Positions 44,636 through 52,593 of a DNA stretch of 64,000 nt are shown here, one piece after another. The notes below the pieces were generated by a model. The model did not search any database, was not told the DNA's origin, and saw only the letters and a program-made list of their open reading frames with translations. Source of the stretch: Kaistia sp. 32K (lineage in GTDB: Bacteria > Pseudomonadota > Alphaproteobacteria > Rhizobiales > Kaistiaceae); the NCBI RefSeq assembly GCF_016629525.1, contig NZ_AP024269.1, positions 2,666,001 through 2,730,000 on the forward strand, given 5' to 3'. How positions within the stretch are numbered: the stretch's first letter is position 1; each line of letters opens with the position of its first letter. The position numbers were made by a program, and so were the translations under genes.

Positions 44636-45372
44636 ACGCCGCGCCTCACCTCGCCCAGATCGCCGACGCGGCCGAGACCCGCGTCGGCCGCTACGATTGG
44701 CAGCGCCTCGCCGCCGACCTCGACGGCCACGGCAATGCCGTGCTGGAGGGCCTGCTGACTGCCGAGGAATGCCGGGCGATCGCCGCGCTCTATGACGAGG
44801 AGGCGCATTTCCGCAGCCATATCCACATGGCGCGGCACGGCTTCGGCCGGGGCGAATACCGCTATTTCCGCTATCCGCTGCCGGATCTCGTCCGGGATCT
44901 GCGCACGGCGCTCTATCCGAGGCTGGCGACGGTCGCGAACGACTGGAACGCGCGGATGGGCGAGGAAACCCGCTATCCGGCGGAGCACGCCGACTATCTG
45001 GCGCATTGCCACGAAGCCGGGCAGGTCCGGCCGACGCCGCTGGTGCTCCGCTATGGGCCGGGTGATTTCAACTGCCTGCACCAGGACCTCTATGGCGACC
45101 TCGCCTTCCCGCTGCAGGTGACGATTTTGCTGTCGGAGCCGGGCGCGGATTTCACCGGCGGCGAGTTCGTGCTGACCGAGCAGCGGCCGCGCATGCAGAG
45201 CCGGGCCGAGGTGGTGCCGCTTCGCCAGGGCGACGCCGTCGCCTTCGCCGTGCACAACCGGCCGGTCCGGGGGACGAAGGGCAGCTACCGCGTCAACCTC
45301 CGCCACGGCGTCAGCCGCGTCCGCTCCGGCCGCCGGCACACGCTCGGCCTCATCTTCCACGATGCGAGCTGA
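44632..45372 (+). CDS. 2OG-Fe(II) oxygenase family protein
   Basis: A 246-residue protein with the double-stranded beta-helix dioxygenase pattern. The likely iron ligands are His150 and Asp152 in LHQDLYGDLAFP, with the distal histidine at 208 or 225. Arg in GSYRVNLRHGVSRV is the candidate 2-oxoglutarate ligand. It overlaps ada by ATGA and is followed 3 bases later by ogt. The position suggests an AlkB-like oxidative demethylation role, but the sequence lacks the AlkB nucleotide-recognition lid I would recognise, so it is a different branch of the superfamily. Confidence 0.85.
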   Translation: MNAAPHLAQIADAAETRVGRYDWQRLAADLDGHGNAVLEGLLTAEECRAIAALYDEEAHFRSHIHMARHGFGRGEYRYFRYPLPDLVRDLRTALYPRLATVANDWNARMGEETRYPAEHADYLAHCHEAGQVRPTPLVLRYGPGDFNCLHQDLYGDLAFPLQVTILLSEPGADFTGGEFVLTEQRPRMQSRAEVVPLRQGDAVAFAVHNRPVRGTKGSYRVNLRHGVSRVRSGRRHTLGLIFHDAS

Positions 45373-45375
45373 GCG

Positions 45376-45900
45376 ATGCCGATCCTGCTGACGCTCGAGA
45401 CGATCCCGACGCCGATCGGCGACATGCTGCTCGCCGCCGACTCGGGCGGATTCTTGCGCGCGGCGGATTTTGTCGGGTGCGAGGATCGGCTCGATCGGCT
45501 GCTGGCGCGGCGGCTCGGCGAGGGCGGCTTCGCGCTCGCCCCCGGCGCCGTGCCGGCGGCGATCAACGATGCGATGCTGGACTATTTCGCCGGCGCGATC
45601 GGCGCCATCGAGCGGATCGCGGTGAAGACGGACGGCACGCCGTTCCAGCAGCAGGTCTGGCAGGCGCTCCGCGCCATCCCGCCAGGTACCCCGCTCGCCT
45701 ATCGCCGGCTGGCGGAGCAGCTGGGGAGACCGCAGGCGCCGCGCGCCGTCGGCCATGCCAATGGCGCCAATCCGTTCTGCGTCGTCATCCCCTGCCACCG
45801 GCTGGTCGGCGCCGACGGGGCGCTCACCGGCTATAGCGGCGGCACCGACCGCAAGCGCTGGCTGCTCGACCATGAGGCGCGGCACGCGGCCGGAGGCTGA
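45376..45900 (+). CDS. ogt: Methylated-DNA-protein-cysteine methyltransferase
   Basis: A 174-residue suicide repair protein. The acceptor is Cys140 in VIPCHRLVGADGALTGY, preceded by FQQQVWQALRAIPPGTPLAYRRLAEQLG with the helix-turn-helix and arginine finger region. It is the third gene of the ada operon and gives the cell a second O6-alkylguanine acceptor beside the Ada C-terminal domain. Its end is only 5 bases from the convergent marR stop. Confidence 0.92.
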   Translation: MPILLTLETIPTPIGDMLLAADSGGFLRAADFVGCEDRLDRLLARRLGEGGFALAPGAVPAAINDAMLDYFAGAIGAIERIAVKTDGTPFQQQVWQALRAIPPGTPLAYRRLAEQLGRPQAPRAVGHANGANPFCVVIPCHRLVGADGALTGYSGGTDRKRWLLDHEARHAAGG

Positions 45901-45905
45901 GCCGG

Positions 45906-46397
45906 TCAGCCGCCGGCGGCGATGCCGGCGAGGAATTTTCTGAGCTCTCCATCGAGCCGCGCCCGCTCCTCGTCGGAGAGCACCGAGACCAGGCGCTTCT
46001 GCGTCGCGACATGCGCCGTCACCGTCGCCTCGATCGTCGCGAAGCCCCTTTCGGTTAACGAGATGATAACAACCCGGCGATCCCCGGCGCTTGGCGCGCG
46101 GGCGACGAGGCCGGCCTTTTCGAGCTGGTCGATCCGATTGGTCAGCGTCCCCGAAGTGATCATCATCGTCGAGAGCAGGTCGCCCGGCGTCAGGCTGTAG
46201 GGCGGCCCCGCCCGGCGCAGCGTCGCCAGCACGTCGAAGCTCGCGCCGGTCAGGCCGAACTCGGCGAAGGTCTTCTCCATCTCGCGCGTCAGATAATGCG
46301 CGACCCGGCCGAGCCGACCGATCAACCCCATCGGGCCGACATCGAGGTCCGGCCGTTCGCGCTGCCATTGCTGCAGAATTTCATCGACATGATCCAT
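45906..46397 (-). CDS. MarR family transcriptional regulator
   Basis: A 163-residue winged-helix regulator. The MarR core is seen in FGLTGASFDVLATLRRAGPP, LTPGDLLSTMMITSGTLTNR (recognition helix) and LEKAGLVARAPSAGDRRVVI (wing with the DRR motif). It is divergent from an EamA exporter gene, with two palindromic sites in the 84-bp gap. It therefore most likely represses itself and the exporter until an effector binds. The ATG at 46397 is taken because the longer upstream frame runs through the operators. Confidence 0.9.
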   Translation of the reverse strand: MDHVDEILQQWQRERPDLDVGPMGLIGRLGRVAHYLTREMEKTFAEFGLTGASFDVLATLRRAGPPYSLTPGDLLSTMMITSGTLTNRIDQLEKAGLVARAPSAGDRRVVIISLTERGFATIEATVTAHVATQKRLVSVLSDEERARLDGELRKFLAGIAAGG

Positions 46398-46420
46398 GCC
46401 GCGACTGGGCCACAAGAGAT

Positions 46421-46462
46421 ATCTTGACGTCAAGATGCTTTGGATTATCTTGACATCAAGAT
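46421..46462. promoter_or_regulatory. Double palindromic MarR operator with overlapping promoter
   Basis: A perfect 16-bp palindrome ATCTTGACGTCAAGAT (46421-46436) and a near-perfect one ATCTTGACATCAAGAT (46447-46462) are spaced 26 bp centre to centre, about two and a half helical turns. The plus-strand TTGACG (46424-46429) and TATCTT (46446-46451), 16 bases apart, lie inside the two sites, so regulator binding would block the EamA promoter. Confidence 0.85.
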
Positions 46463-46481
46463 ATCGATAAAGGCCCCTCAA

Positions 46482-47366
46482 ATGCACCGCAATCTCGACC
46501 TCCTCCTGACCGCGATCGCGCCGGCGATCTGGGGCAGCACCTATCTGGTGACGACCGAGCTGCTGCCGCCCGGCTATCCGCTCACCGTCGCGGTGCTGCG
46601 GGCGCTGCCGGCCGGATTGCTGCTCCTGCTCGTCGTCCGCAAGCTGCCGCGCGGGATCTGGTGGTCGCGGGTGCTGGTTCTCGGCGCCCTCAACTTCTCG
46701 ATCTTCTGGGCGATGCTGTTCGTCTCGGCCTATCGGCTCCCCGGCGGCGTCGCGGCGACGGTCGGCGCGATCCAGCCGCTGATCGTGATCCTGCTCGCCC
46801 GCCTCCTGCTTGGGACGACGCTGCGCCTCGCCGCGATCGCCGCCGCCATCGTCGGCATCGGCGGCGTCGCGCTCCTGATCCTGACGCCGCACGCGGCGCT
46901 CGATCCGATCGGCATCGCGGCCGGCCTCGCCGGCGCGCTCTCGATGGCGTTCGGAACCGTGCTGACCCGCAAGTGGCAGCCGCCCGTCTCGCCCCTCGCC
47001 TTTACCGCCTGGCAGTTGACCGCCGGCGGCCTGCTCCTCCTGCCCGTGGCGCTCTGGTTCGAACCGGCCCTGCCGCCGCTTACCGGCGCCAATCTGGCGG
47101 GCCTCGCCTATCTCGGCCTGATCGGCGCGGCTTTGACCTATATCCTCTGGTTCCGTGGTATCGCGCGGCTCGGCCCGGCCACCGTATCGCCGCTCGGCTT
47201 CCTGAGCCCGCTGACGGCGGTCGTGCTTGGCTGGTGGTGGCTCGGCCAGACGCTGAGCCCGGCGCAGATGCTCGGCATGGCCATCGTGCTCGCCAGCATC
47301 TGGTTCGGCCAACGAGCGCAGCAGGCGGCGGCGCCCGGCGAGCTCGCGCCCGCTTCGAGACGCTGA
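46482..47366 (+). CDS. EamA/DMT family transporter
   Basis: A 294-residue inner-membrane exporter of the drug/metabolite superfamily with ten helices in two EamA repeats. The N-terminal AIWGSTYLVTTELLPPG and the second-half AYLGLIGAALTYILWFRGIARL are typical. AAAGG lies 8 bases before the ATG; the longer frame to 46440 crosses the operator. Divergent control by the MarR protein suggests export of the MarR effector, such as an amino acid, metabolite or toxic aromatic. Confidence 0.9.
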   Translation: MHRNLDLLLTAIAPAIWGSTYLVTTELLPPGYPLTVAVLRALPAGLLLLLVVRKLPRGIWWSRVLVLGALNFSIFWAMLFVSAYRLPGGVAATVGAIQPLIVILLARLLLGTTLRLAAIAAAIVGIGGVALLILTPHAALDPIGIAAGLAGALSMAFGTVLTRKWQPPVSPLAFTAWQLTAGGLLLLPVALWFEPALPPLTGANLAGLAYLGLIGAALTYILWFRGIARLGPATVSPLGFLSPLTAVVLGWWWLGQTLSPAQMLGMAIVLASIWFGQRAQQAAAPGELAPASRR

Positions 47367-47420
47367 CAAGCCATCTCCGGCCCGCTGGACGCGATAGCTG
47401 AAACGGCCGAGGATGACTGG

Positions 47421-47777
47421 ATGATTCAGCTCAAGCGCATCTACGATCCCCCCTCGCCCGCGGACGGACTGCGCGTGCTCGTCGACCGCCTGTGGCCGCG
47501 CGGCATCAAGAAGGAGGATGCCGCGCTCGATCTCTGGGCGCGGGATCTCGCGCCTTCCGACGCGCTGCGAAAATGGTTCCACCATGAAGTGGCGAACTGG
47601 GACGAGTTCGAGACGCGCTATCGCGCCGAGCTCGCGCAGATGCCGGACGCCGTCGAGGCCCTGCGCGAAAGATGCGCCGGCCATACGGTCACCCTGCTCT
47701 TCGGCGCGAAGGACGAGACGCACAATCAGGCCGTCATCCTGAAAGACGTGCTGGAGGTGGCGAAGCACGCTCCATAA
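47421..47777 (+). CDS. DUF488 family protein
   Basis: A 118-residue protein of the short DUF488 (YeaO-like) family. Landmarks are VDRLWPRGIKKEDAALDLW, RDLAPSDALRKWFHHEVANWDEF and the C-terminal TLLFGAKDETHNQAVILKDVL. It stands 54 bases after the EamA gene on the same strand. Family members occur near stress and heme genes, but no activity is proven. Confidence 0.85.
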   Translation: MIQLKRIYDPPSPADGLRVLVDRLWPRGIKKEDAALDLWARDLAPSDALRKWFHHEVANWDEFETRYRAELAQMPDAVEALRERCAGHTVTLLFGAKDETHNQAVILKDVLEVAKHAP

Positions 47778-47905
47778 AGCGGCGCAGTCGCCCCGCCCCC
47801 CATCGACAACGCGGAAGAAATGAGCTGGTGTGCCGGCGATCGACCTGCACGCCAGAGTCGGCCCCGGCGCGGCAGCGTCGGCGGCAACCGAGCATTCCGC
47901 TCCGG

Positions 47906-49756
47906 ATGGGAAACGACCGAGACATGCAGCGCAGCCCGATCTGGTCCAGCAACATTGCGCTGCTCGCCGTGGCTCTCGGCGGGTTGACCGCCGGTATCCT
48001 GCTCTACCTCATCGGCGGCCGCGGGTCGGCCTCCTTCGTCTGGGGCCTCGCCACCTTTCCGGTGCTGCTGAGCCTGCTGGTCCAGATCGTCACCTCGCTC
48101 CGGCGCGGCGACGCCGGGCTCGACATCATCGCCGCGCTTTCGATGCTGGCAGCCCTCGTCTTCGGCGAGCCGCTCGCCGGCAATGTCGTCGCGCTGATGT
48201 ATGCCGGCGGGCAATATCTGGAGAACTATGCCGAGCGCCGCGCCCGCCGCGAGATGACGGCCCTGCTCGGCCGCGTGGCGCGCACGGTGATGCGACACAA
48301 TGGCGACGGCCTCGAGGAAGTGCCGATCGAGGACGTGACGCCCGGCGACCGGCTGCTGATCCGCCAGGGCGAGGTGCTTCCCGTCGACGGCACCATCGCC
48401 AGCGACAGCGCCGTCCTCGACACCTCGGCGCTGACGGGCGAATCCCTCCCCGTCACGCTCCAGCGCGACGACGAGGCCCTGAGCGGCACGACGGCGATCG
48501 GCGCGACGTTCGATCTCGTCGCGCTTCGTCCGGCGGCCGAAAGCGCCTATGCGGCGATCGTCCGCCTCGTCGAAGAGGCCGAGAGGACACGGGCGCCGGC
48601 CGTCCGCATGGCCGATCGCTACGCGCTGTGGTTCCTCGTGCTGACGCTCGCTCTCGCCGGCGGCGCCTGGATCTGGACCGGCGACCCGATCCGCGCGCTC
48701 GCCGTTCTGGTCGTGGCGACGCCCTGCCCGCTCATCGTCGCCGTCCCGGTCGCGATCATTTCCGGCATTTCGCGGGCGGCGAAGCTCGGCGTGCTGGTGA
48801 AGGGCGGCGGCGCGCTCGAGGCGCTTGGCCGCGCCCGCATCGCCGTGCTCGACAAGACCGGCACGCTGACGCGCGGCCATGCCGAACTCTCCGATATCTG
48901 GACCGCGCCGGGCTGGCAGCCGGACGAGATCCTCCGGCTCGCCGCCTCGCTCGACCAGGCGTCGACGCATGTCATGGCGGACGCCCTGATCCAGGCGGCG
49001 CAGGCGCGATCGCTGAAGCTGACGGCGCCGACCGACGTGCAGGAGACGGCCGGCGCCGGTCTCGTCGGCGTGATCGACAACCATGTCGTCGCCGTCGGCG
49101 GATCGGCCTTCGCGCGCAGCCATCTGAAGCCGAGCGCCGGGATCTGGAAGCCGGGCTTTCCCGGCAGCGCGGCGACGATCGACGTCGTCGTCGACGGCGC
49201 GCTCGCCGGCACGCTCGTCATGGCCGATCCGCTGCGCGCCGACGCGGCCACCGTCATTGAGCGCCTGCGCGCCGCCGGCATCGCGCGCATCGTTCTCGCC
49301 ACCGGCGACCGCGCCGCCGTGGCCGAGCCGGTAGCCCGCCGGCTCGCGATCGACGAGCTGAAGGCCGATCTCACGCCGCAGGGCAAGGTTGACGTCGTCA
49401 CCGCCGCCCGCGCGGCCGGACCGGTGATGATGGTCGGCGACGGCGTCAACGACGCGCCGGCGCTCGCCGCCGCCGATGTCGGCGTCGCCATGGGCGCGCG
49501 CGGCGCCGCCGCTTCGTCCGAGACCGCCGACGTCGTGCTGCTGGTCGACCGGATCGATCGCCTCGCCGACGCGATCGGCGTGGCGCATCGCTCGGCCCGC
49601 ATCGCGCTGCAAAGCGTCGTCGCCGGCCTCGGCCTCTCGCTGATCGCGATGATCGTGGCGGCGCTCGGTTATCTGCCGCCGCTGCAGGGGGCGCTGCTGC
49701 AGGAAGCGATCGACGTCGCCGTGATCCTGAACGCGCTGAGAGCCTTGCGAGCCTGA
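47906..49756 (+). CDS. Heavy-metal P-type ATPase with TPC motif
   Basis: A 616-residue P1B-like ATPase. It has TGES (177-180), the membrane metal motif Thr-Pro-Cys (272-274), the phosphorylation loop DKTGT (316-320) and GDGVND before the last two helices. There is no N-terminal metal-binding HMA domain. The His-Pro motif normally read as SEHP is STHV (353-356), so the proline is lost. TPC-type ATPases have been linked to nickel, iron or cobalt export. Start could also be the ATG at 47924; neither has a strong ribosome-binding site. Confidence 0.88.
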   Translation: MGNDRDMQRSPIWSSNIALLAVALGGLTAGILLYLIGGRGSASFVWGLATFPVLLSLLVQIVTSLRRGDAGLDIIAALSMLAALVFGEPLAGNVVALMYAGGQYLENYAERRARREMTALLGRVARTVMRHNGDGLEEVPIEDVTPGDRLLIRQGEVLPVDGTIASDSAVLDTSALTGESLPVTLQRDDEALSGTTAIGATFDLVALRPAAESAYAAIVRLVEEAERTRAPAVRMADRYALWFLVLTLALAGGAWIWTGDPIRALAVLVVATPCPLIVAVPVAIISGISRAAKLGVLVKGGGALEALGRARIAVLDKTGTLTRGHAELSDIWTAPGWQPDEILRLAASLDQASTHVMADALIQAAQARSLKLTAPTDVQETAGAGLVGVIDNHVVAVGGSAFARSHLKPSAGIWKPGFPGSAATIDVVVDGALAGTLVMADPLRADAATVIERLRAAGIARIVLATGDRAAVAEPVARRLAIDELKADLTPQGKVDVVTAARAAGPVMMVGDGVNDAPALAAADVGVAMGARGAAASSETADVVLLVDRIDRLADAIGVAHRSARIALQSVVAGLGLSLIAMIVAALGYLPPLQGALLQEAIDVAVILNALRALRA

Positions 49757-49770
49757 GCCCGCAAGGCTTT
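49741..49770 (+). terminator. P-type ATPase gene terminator
   Basis: A 9-bp perfect stem (49741-49749 with 49760-49768) overlaps the stop codon and is followed by TTGATC. A modest intrinsic terminator on the plus strand. Confidence 0.55.
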
Positions 49771-49792
49771 GATCTGAATACATTTTCCAAAA

Positions 49793-49825
49793 TGGCCGCG
49801 CCGGAACAATCCTCCGGCGCGGCCA
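49793..49825 (-). terminator. metE terminator
   Basis: A perfect 13-bp GC-rich stem with a 7-base loop, 14 bases after the metE stop on the minus strand, followed by TTTTGGAAAA. A strong intrinsic terminator. Confidence 0.9.
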
Positions 49826-49838
49826 GCTTGAGCCGGCC

Positions 49839-52193
49839 CTATTCGGCGGCCTCGGCGAAGCGCGAACGCAGCTCCTTCGCCGCCGCGACCATGTTGACGA
49901 GCGCCGGGCGCACCTCGTCCCACTTGCGGGTCTTGAGGCCGCAATCCGGATTGACCCAGATCTGCGAGACCGCCAGCCGTTCGGCCGCCTTGTCGAGCAG
50001 CTCCGTCATCTCCGCCACCGCCGGCACGCGCGGCGAATGGATGTCGTAGACGCCCGGGCCGATGTCGTTCGGATAGCGATCGCTGACGAAGGCTTCGAGC
50101 AGTTCCATCTTCGAGCGCGACGTCTCGATCGAGATCACGTCGGCATCCATCGCCGCGATGGCCTCGATGATGTCGTTGAACTCCGAGTAGCACATGTGAG
50201 TGTGGATCTGCGTCGCGTCGCCGACGCCGGAGGCGCAGAGCCGGAAGCTCTCGACTGCCCAGTCGAGATAGTGCCCCCATTCGCCGCGCCGGAGCGGCAG
50301 GCCCTCGCGGAGCGCCGCCTCGTCGATCTGGATCATCTGCGCGCCCGCCTTTTCCAAGTCCTGCACCTCGTCCCGAATGGCAAGCGCGATCTGGCGGCAG
50401 GCGACGCTGCGCGGAACGTCGTCGCGCACGAAGGACCAGTTCAGGATCGTCACCGGGCCGGTGAGCATCCCCTTCATCGGCTTCTCCGTGCAGGACTGGG
50501 CATAGCGCCACCACTCGACCGTCATCGGCTCCGGCCGCGACACGTCGCCGAACAGGATCGGCGGCCGGACATAGCGCGAGCCGTAGCTCTGCACCCAGCC
50601 GGACTTGGTGAAGGCGAAGCCTGACAGCTGCTCGCCGAAATACTGCACCATGTCGTTGCGCTCGAACTCGCCATGCACCAGCACGTCGAGGCCAATCTCT
50701 TCCTGCCAACGGATCGCGGCCTCGGTCTCCTGGCGCAGGAAGGCCTCGTAATCGGCCGGGGCCAGCACGCCCTTGGCATGCGCCGCCCGCGCCTTGCGGA
50801 CCTCCGGCGTCTGCGGGAACGAGCCGATCGTCGTCGTCGGGAAAACAGGCAGGTCGAGGACCGACTGCTGCAGCGCGTGGCGATCCGCGAAGCCGCTTTG
50901 CCGCTGCGCGAGCTCGGCTGTCACCGCCGCCGTGCGCGCCGCGACCGCCGCATCGTGCACCTTGGGCGAGGTGGCGCGGGTCGTGGCCGCCAGCGCCGAG
51001 GCGCCGATCGCCTGCGCCACGCTCGCCCGTCCGCCGGCAAGCGCCCGGCCGAGCGTCGCCAGCTCGTCCATCTTCTGCACGGCGAAGGCGAGCCAGCTCT
51101 TCAGTTCGGGATCGAGACCGGTTTCCTGCTCCAGGTCGATCGGCACATGCAGCAGCGAGCAGGACGCCGCGATCTGGACATGATCCAGGCCGCGCCGCGC
51201 GACCACCGGCTCGAGCCGATCGAGCAGATCCGCGAGATTGGCGCGCCAGATGTTGCGGCCGTTGATGACCCCGAGCGAAAGGACGAGGCCGCTCGGCGCC
51301 TTCGCCAGAACGGCGTCCAGCTGCTCCGGCGCGCGGACGAGATCGACATGCAGACCGGCAATCGGCAGCTCGACGGCGGTATCGAGATTGTCGCCGAGCG
51401 CGCCGAAATAGGTCGTCAGCATCAGCTTCAGCCGGGGCTGCGCATAGGCGAACATGCCATAGGCGACGCGGAGCGCCTGACGGGTCGCGTCGTCGAGGTC
51501 GAGCACCAGGCAGGGCTCGTCGATCTGAACCCAGTCGGCGCCGTTGGCGGCGAGGCGGCGCAGGATCTCGACATAGACGGGAAGAAGCGCCGGAAGCAGC
51601 GTCAGCGGATCGAGGGTCGGATCCTGGCTCTTGCCGAGCTTCAGATAGCTGACCGGCCCGAGCAGAACGGGGCGGGTGTGGTAGCCGAGCGCCTTCGCCT
51701 CGAGGAATTCGTCGAGCGGCTTGGTCGAGGCGAGCGTGAAGCGCTGCCCGCTGGTGAATTCCGGCACCATGTAGTGATAATTGGTATCGAACCATTTCGT
51801 CATTTCGAGCGCCGGGACGCCCGACGCGTCGTGATGATGATGGCCGGCGCAGGCGGGATCCGGCGCATGACCCTGGCTGCCGCGCGCCATGGCGAAATAG
51901 GTGTCGAGCGGCACCTCGCCGCCCTTCCAGCCGTAGATCTCGGGGATCGCGCCGACCATGACGCTGGTATCGAGGACATGGTCGTAGAGCGAGAAATCGT
52001 TCGACGGGATGCTGGTGATCCCGAGCGCGTGCTGGCGCGCCCAGTTGGCCGCGCGCAGGCCGGCGGCGCTGGCGAGCAGGTCGTCGGCGCTCGACTGGCC
52101 GGACCAGTAACTTTCGAGCGCGGTCTTGAGCTCGCGGCGCGGACCGATCCGCGGCGTACCGAGCGTACTGACAGGAAGCGTGAGAGAAGACAT
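49839..52193 (-). CDS. metE: Cobalamin-independent methionine synthase
   Basis: A 784-residue enzyme transferring the methyl group of 5-methyl-tetrahydrofolate triglutamate to homocysteine. The two beta-barrel halves are evident. The zinc ligands are His656 and Cys658 (IHTHMCYSEF), Glu680 (VISIETSRSK) and Cys751 (NPDCGLKTRKW). The C-terminal half begins at PTTTIGSFPQTPEVRKAR. It is preceded by a cobalamin riboswitch, so it is made only when B12 is scarce. ATG 52193 is used; the longer frame to 52238 enters the leader hairpin. Confidence 0.96.
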   Translation of the reverse strand: MSSLTLPVSTLGTPRIGPRRELKTALESYWSGQSSADDLLASAAGLRAANWARQHALGITSIPSNDFSLYDHVLDTSVMVGAIPEIYGWKGGEVPLDTYFAMARGSQGHAPDPACAGHHHHDASGVPALEMTKWFDTNYHYMVPEFTSGQRFTLASTKPLDEFLEAKALGYHTRPVLLGPVSYLKLGKSQDPTLDPLTLLPALLPVYVEILRRLAANGADWVQIDEPCLVLDLDDATRQALRVAYGMFAYAQPRLKLMLTTYFGALGDNLDTAVELPIAGLHVDLVRAPEQLDAVLAKAPSGLVLSLGVINGRNIWRANLADLLDRLEPVVARRGLDHVQIAASCSLLHVPIDLEQETGLDPELKSWLAFAVQKMDELATLGRALAGGRASVAQAIGASALAATTRATSPKVHDAAVAARTAAVTAELAQRQSGFADRHALQQSVLDLPVFPTTTIGSFPQTPEVRKARAAHAKGVLAPADYEAFLRQETEAAIRWQEEIGLDVLVHGEFERNDMVQYFGEQLSGFAFTKSGWVQSYGSRYVRPPILFGDVSRPEPMTVEWWRYAQSCTEKPMKGMLTGPVTILNWSFVRDDVPRSVACRQIALAIRDEVQDLEKAGAQMIQIDEAALREGLPLRRGEWGHYLDWAVESFRLCASGVGDATQIHTHMCYSEFNDIIEAIAAMDADVISIETSRSKMELLEAFVSDRYPNDIGPGVYDIHSPRVPAVAEMTELLDKAAERLAVSQIWVNPDCGLKTRKWDEVRPALVNMVAAAKELRSRFAEAAE

Positions 52194-52201
52194 CGGCTTA
52201 A

Positions 52202-52217
52202 CCCCAAATGTTTGGGG
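52202..52217 (-). promoter_or_regulatory. Hairpin over the metE ribosome-binding site
   Basis: In the mRNA, CCCCAAA pairs with TTTGGGG around a 2-base loop. The GGGG arm lies 8 bases before the metE ATG and is the only Shine-Dalgarno-like sequence, so folding would hide it. This fits translational control by the upstream riboswitch. Confidence 0.55.
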
Positions 52218-52311
52218 GCAAAGGCCGAGCGGACGCATGCGGGAATCCCGGCGGCGAGAACCGGCGGGCGCAGGCGCACCACCGGGACACCCCGCCCAGG
52301 GACGTTATGAG

Positions 52312-52505
52312 GTCGAGGCAGGTCTCCTGGCTCGCGGGTCACCGCCCTGGTCCGGCCTTCCCGAAGCCTCGCGGCTTCAGTGGCAGAATTGGACCCGGGC
52401 TCGCCGCTCACAGTTGCGGGGGCAGCTCCGGCATTGCCACGCAGAAAAGAGTGACGCACCGGATTCCCTCTTAGCTCCGACGCCGCCAGAGCGGGCCGGA
52501 GAACC
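52312..52505 (-). ncRNA. Cobalamin riboswitch (metE leader)
   Basis: On the minus strand it shows TAAGAGGGAATCCGGTGCGTC, GGAGCTGCCCCCGCAACTGT, the CACTGAAGCC block, GGGAAGGCCGGA and the B12 box GAGCCAGGAGACCTGCC. It is a complete second cobalamin aptamer in the window, about 120 nt before the metE start. Its downstream part shares GGGCGGGGTGTCC with the other riboswitch leader. Confidence 0.95.
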
Positions 52506-52516
52506 ACGACGCCCCA

Positions 52517-52545
52517 GTCCTAGGCCCCGGCCCGAGGCCCGTCAA
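52517..52545 (-). promoter_or_regulatory. metE promoter
   Basis: Minus-strand TTGACG (52545-52540), a 17-base spacer and TAGGAC (52522-52517). Predicted transcription starts a few bases before the riboswitch 5-prime end. Confidence 0.6.
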
Positions 52546-52549
52546 GCGC

Positions 52550-52571
52550 GATATAAAGATATCCTTATATC
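52550..52571. promoter_or_regulatory. 22-bp palindrome upstream of the metE promoter (SahR-like operator candidate)
   Basis: GATATAAAGATATCC then TTATATC forms a 22-bp palindrome with one mismatched pair and a central GATATC. It ends 5 bases before the metE -35 box. It resembles the operator I recall for the S-adenosylhomocysteine-responsive repressor SahR of proteobacterial methionine genes. It also lies after the convergent-side end of the Spx/ArsC-like gene. Confidence 0.5.
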
Positions 52572-52593
52572 AGCATGCGCTCGTAACAGTGTG

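Noticed and set aside
46398..47768. Upstream extension of the marR open frame
   Set aside because: It would run through the two operators and antisense to the EamA gene; MarR homology begins after 46397.
47726..49783. 685-residue minus-strand open frame
   Set aside because: Covers the P-type ATPase gene in antisense; no recognisable motif, whereas the plus-strand frame has TGES, DKTGT and GDGVND.
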